Assembly: GCA_947575425.1 (NCBI GenBank)
Contig: CANPNQ010000096.1
Span: 1-5,389 of the forward strand
DNA: 5,389 nucleotides
Reading direction: 5' to 3'
Origin: an uncultured Erysipelotrichaceae bacterium
GTDB lineage: Bacteria; Bacillota_I; Bacilli_A; Erysipelotrichales; Erysipelotrichaceae
In this document: positions 5,380-5,389 of the stretch, piece by piece
How the letters are laid out: each line of letters opens with the position of its first letter
How positions within the stretch are numbered: position 1 is the stretch's first letter
Notes under the pieces: model-generated
Seen by the model: only the letters and a program-made list of their open reading frames with translations
What the model was told of the DNA's origin: nothing
The model's database searches: none
Made by a program: the position numbers and the translations under genes

Positions 5380-5389
5380 TTATAACTGT

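Noticed and set aside
1..5389. Mobile elements, CRISPR arrays, tRNA or other structured RNA genes
   Set aside because: I saw no terminal inverted repeats with a transposase, no regularly spaced repeats and no tRNA-like clover-leaf; nearly all sequence is explained by six intact genes.

Overview
The window looks like chromosomal DNA from a low- to moderate-GC Bacillota (Firmicutes). Strong GGAGG-type ribosome binding sites, TTGACA/TAAAAT promoters and compact gene spacing support this. The protein flavour is compatible with Erysipelotrichia, but that narrower placement is only an impression. I see no RNA gene, insertion sequence, CRISPR array or phage gene.

Layout from left to right. (1) A minus-strand DUF401-family membrane protein (49-1257). 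A strong ribosome binding site at the left edge suggests that another minus-strand gene follows it outside the window. (2) A 264-bp divergent control region (1258-1521) with two face-away promoters of identical hexamers and spacing, plus four short perfect inverted repeats. (3) A plus-strand class I glutamine amidotransferase-like hydrolase (peptidase C26 / gamma-glutamyl-GABA hydrolase family, 1522-2220). (4) Its 3' end runs 83 bp into the 3' end of a convergent minus-strand DedA/VTT-family membrane protein (2138-2710). (5) Upstream of DedA on the minus strand lie a NagD-like HAD-IIA sugar phosphatase (2746-3525) and an unrecognised 170-residue protein (3522-4034). These two are joined by an ATGA stop/start overlap. 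(6) A LacY-like major facilitator transporter (4089-5237) lies upstream of these. (7) A 152-bp right-hand flank holds a good intrinsic terminator and a 42-codon open frame without a start codon.

The probable minus-strand transcript is hypothetical protein - HAD phosphatase - DedA, driven by an extended -10 promoter at 4057-4084. The transporter is upstream and may read through into it. A sugar or nucleoside importer next to a sugar-phosphate phosphatase would make sense as carbohydrate handling or detoxification, but no gene fixes the substrate. The C26 hydrolase and DUF401 protein share a control region and could be co-regulated, possibly as uptake or export plus hydrolysis of a gamma-glutamyl compound. 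That is inference.

No clearly new multi-gene system is visible. The points most worth a second look are the palindrome-rich divergent promoter region, the convergent coding overlap, the coupled orphan protein, and the odd leader upstream of the transporter.
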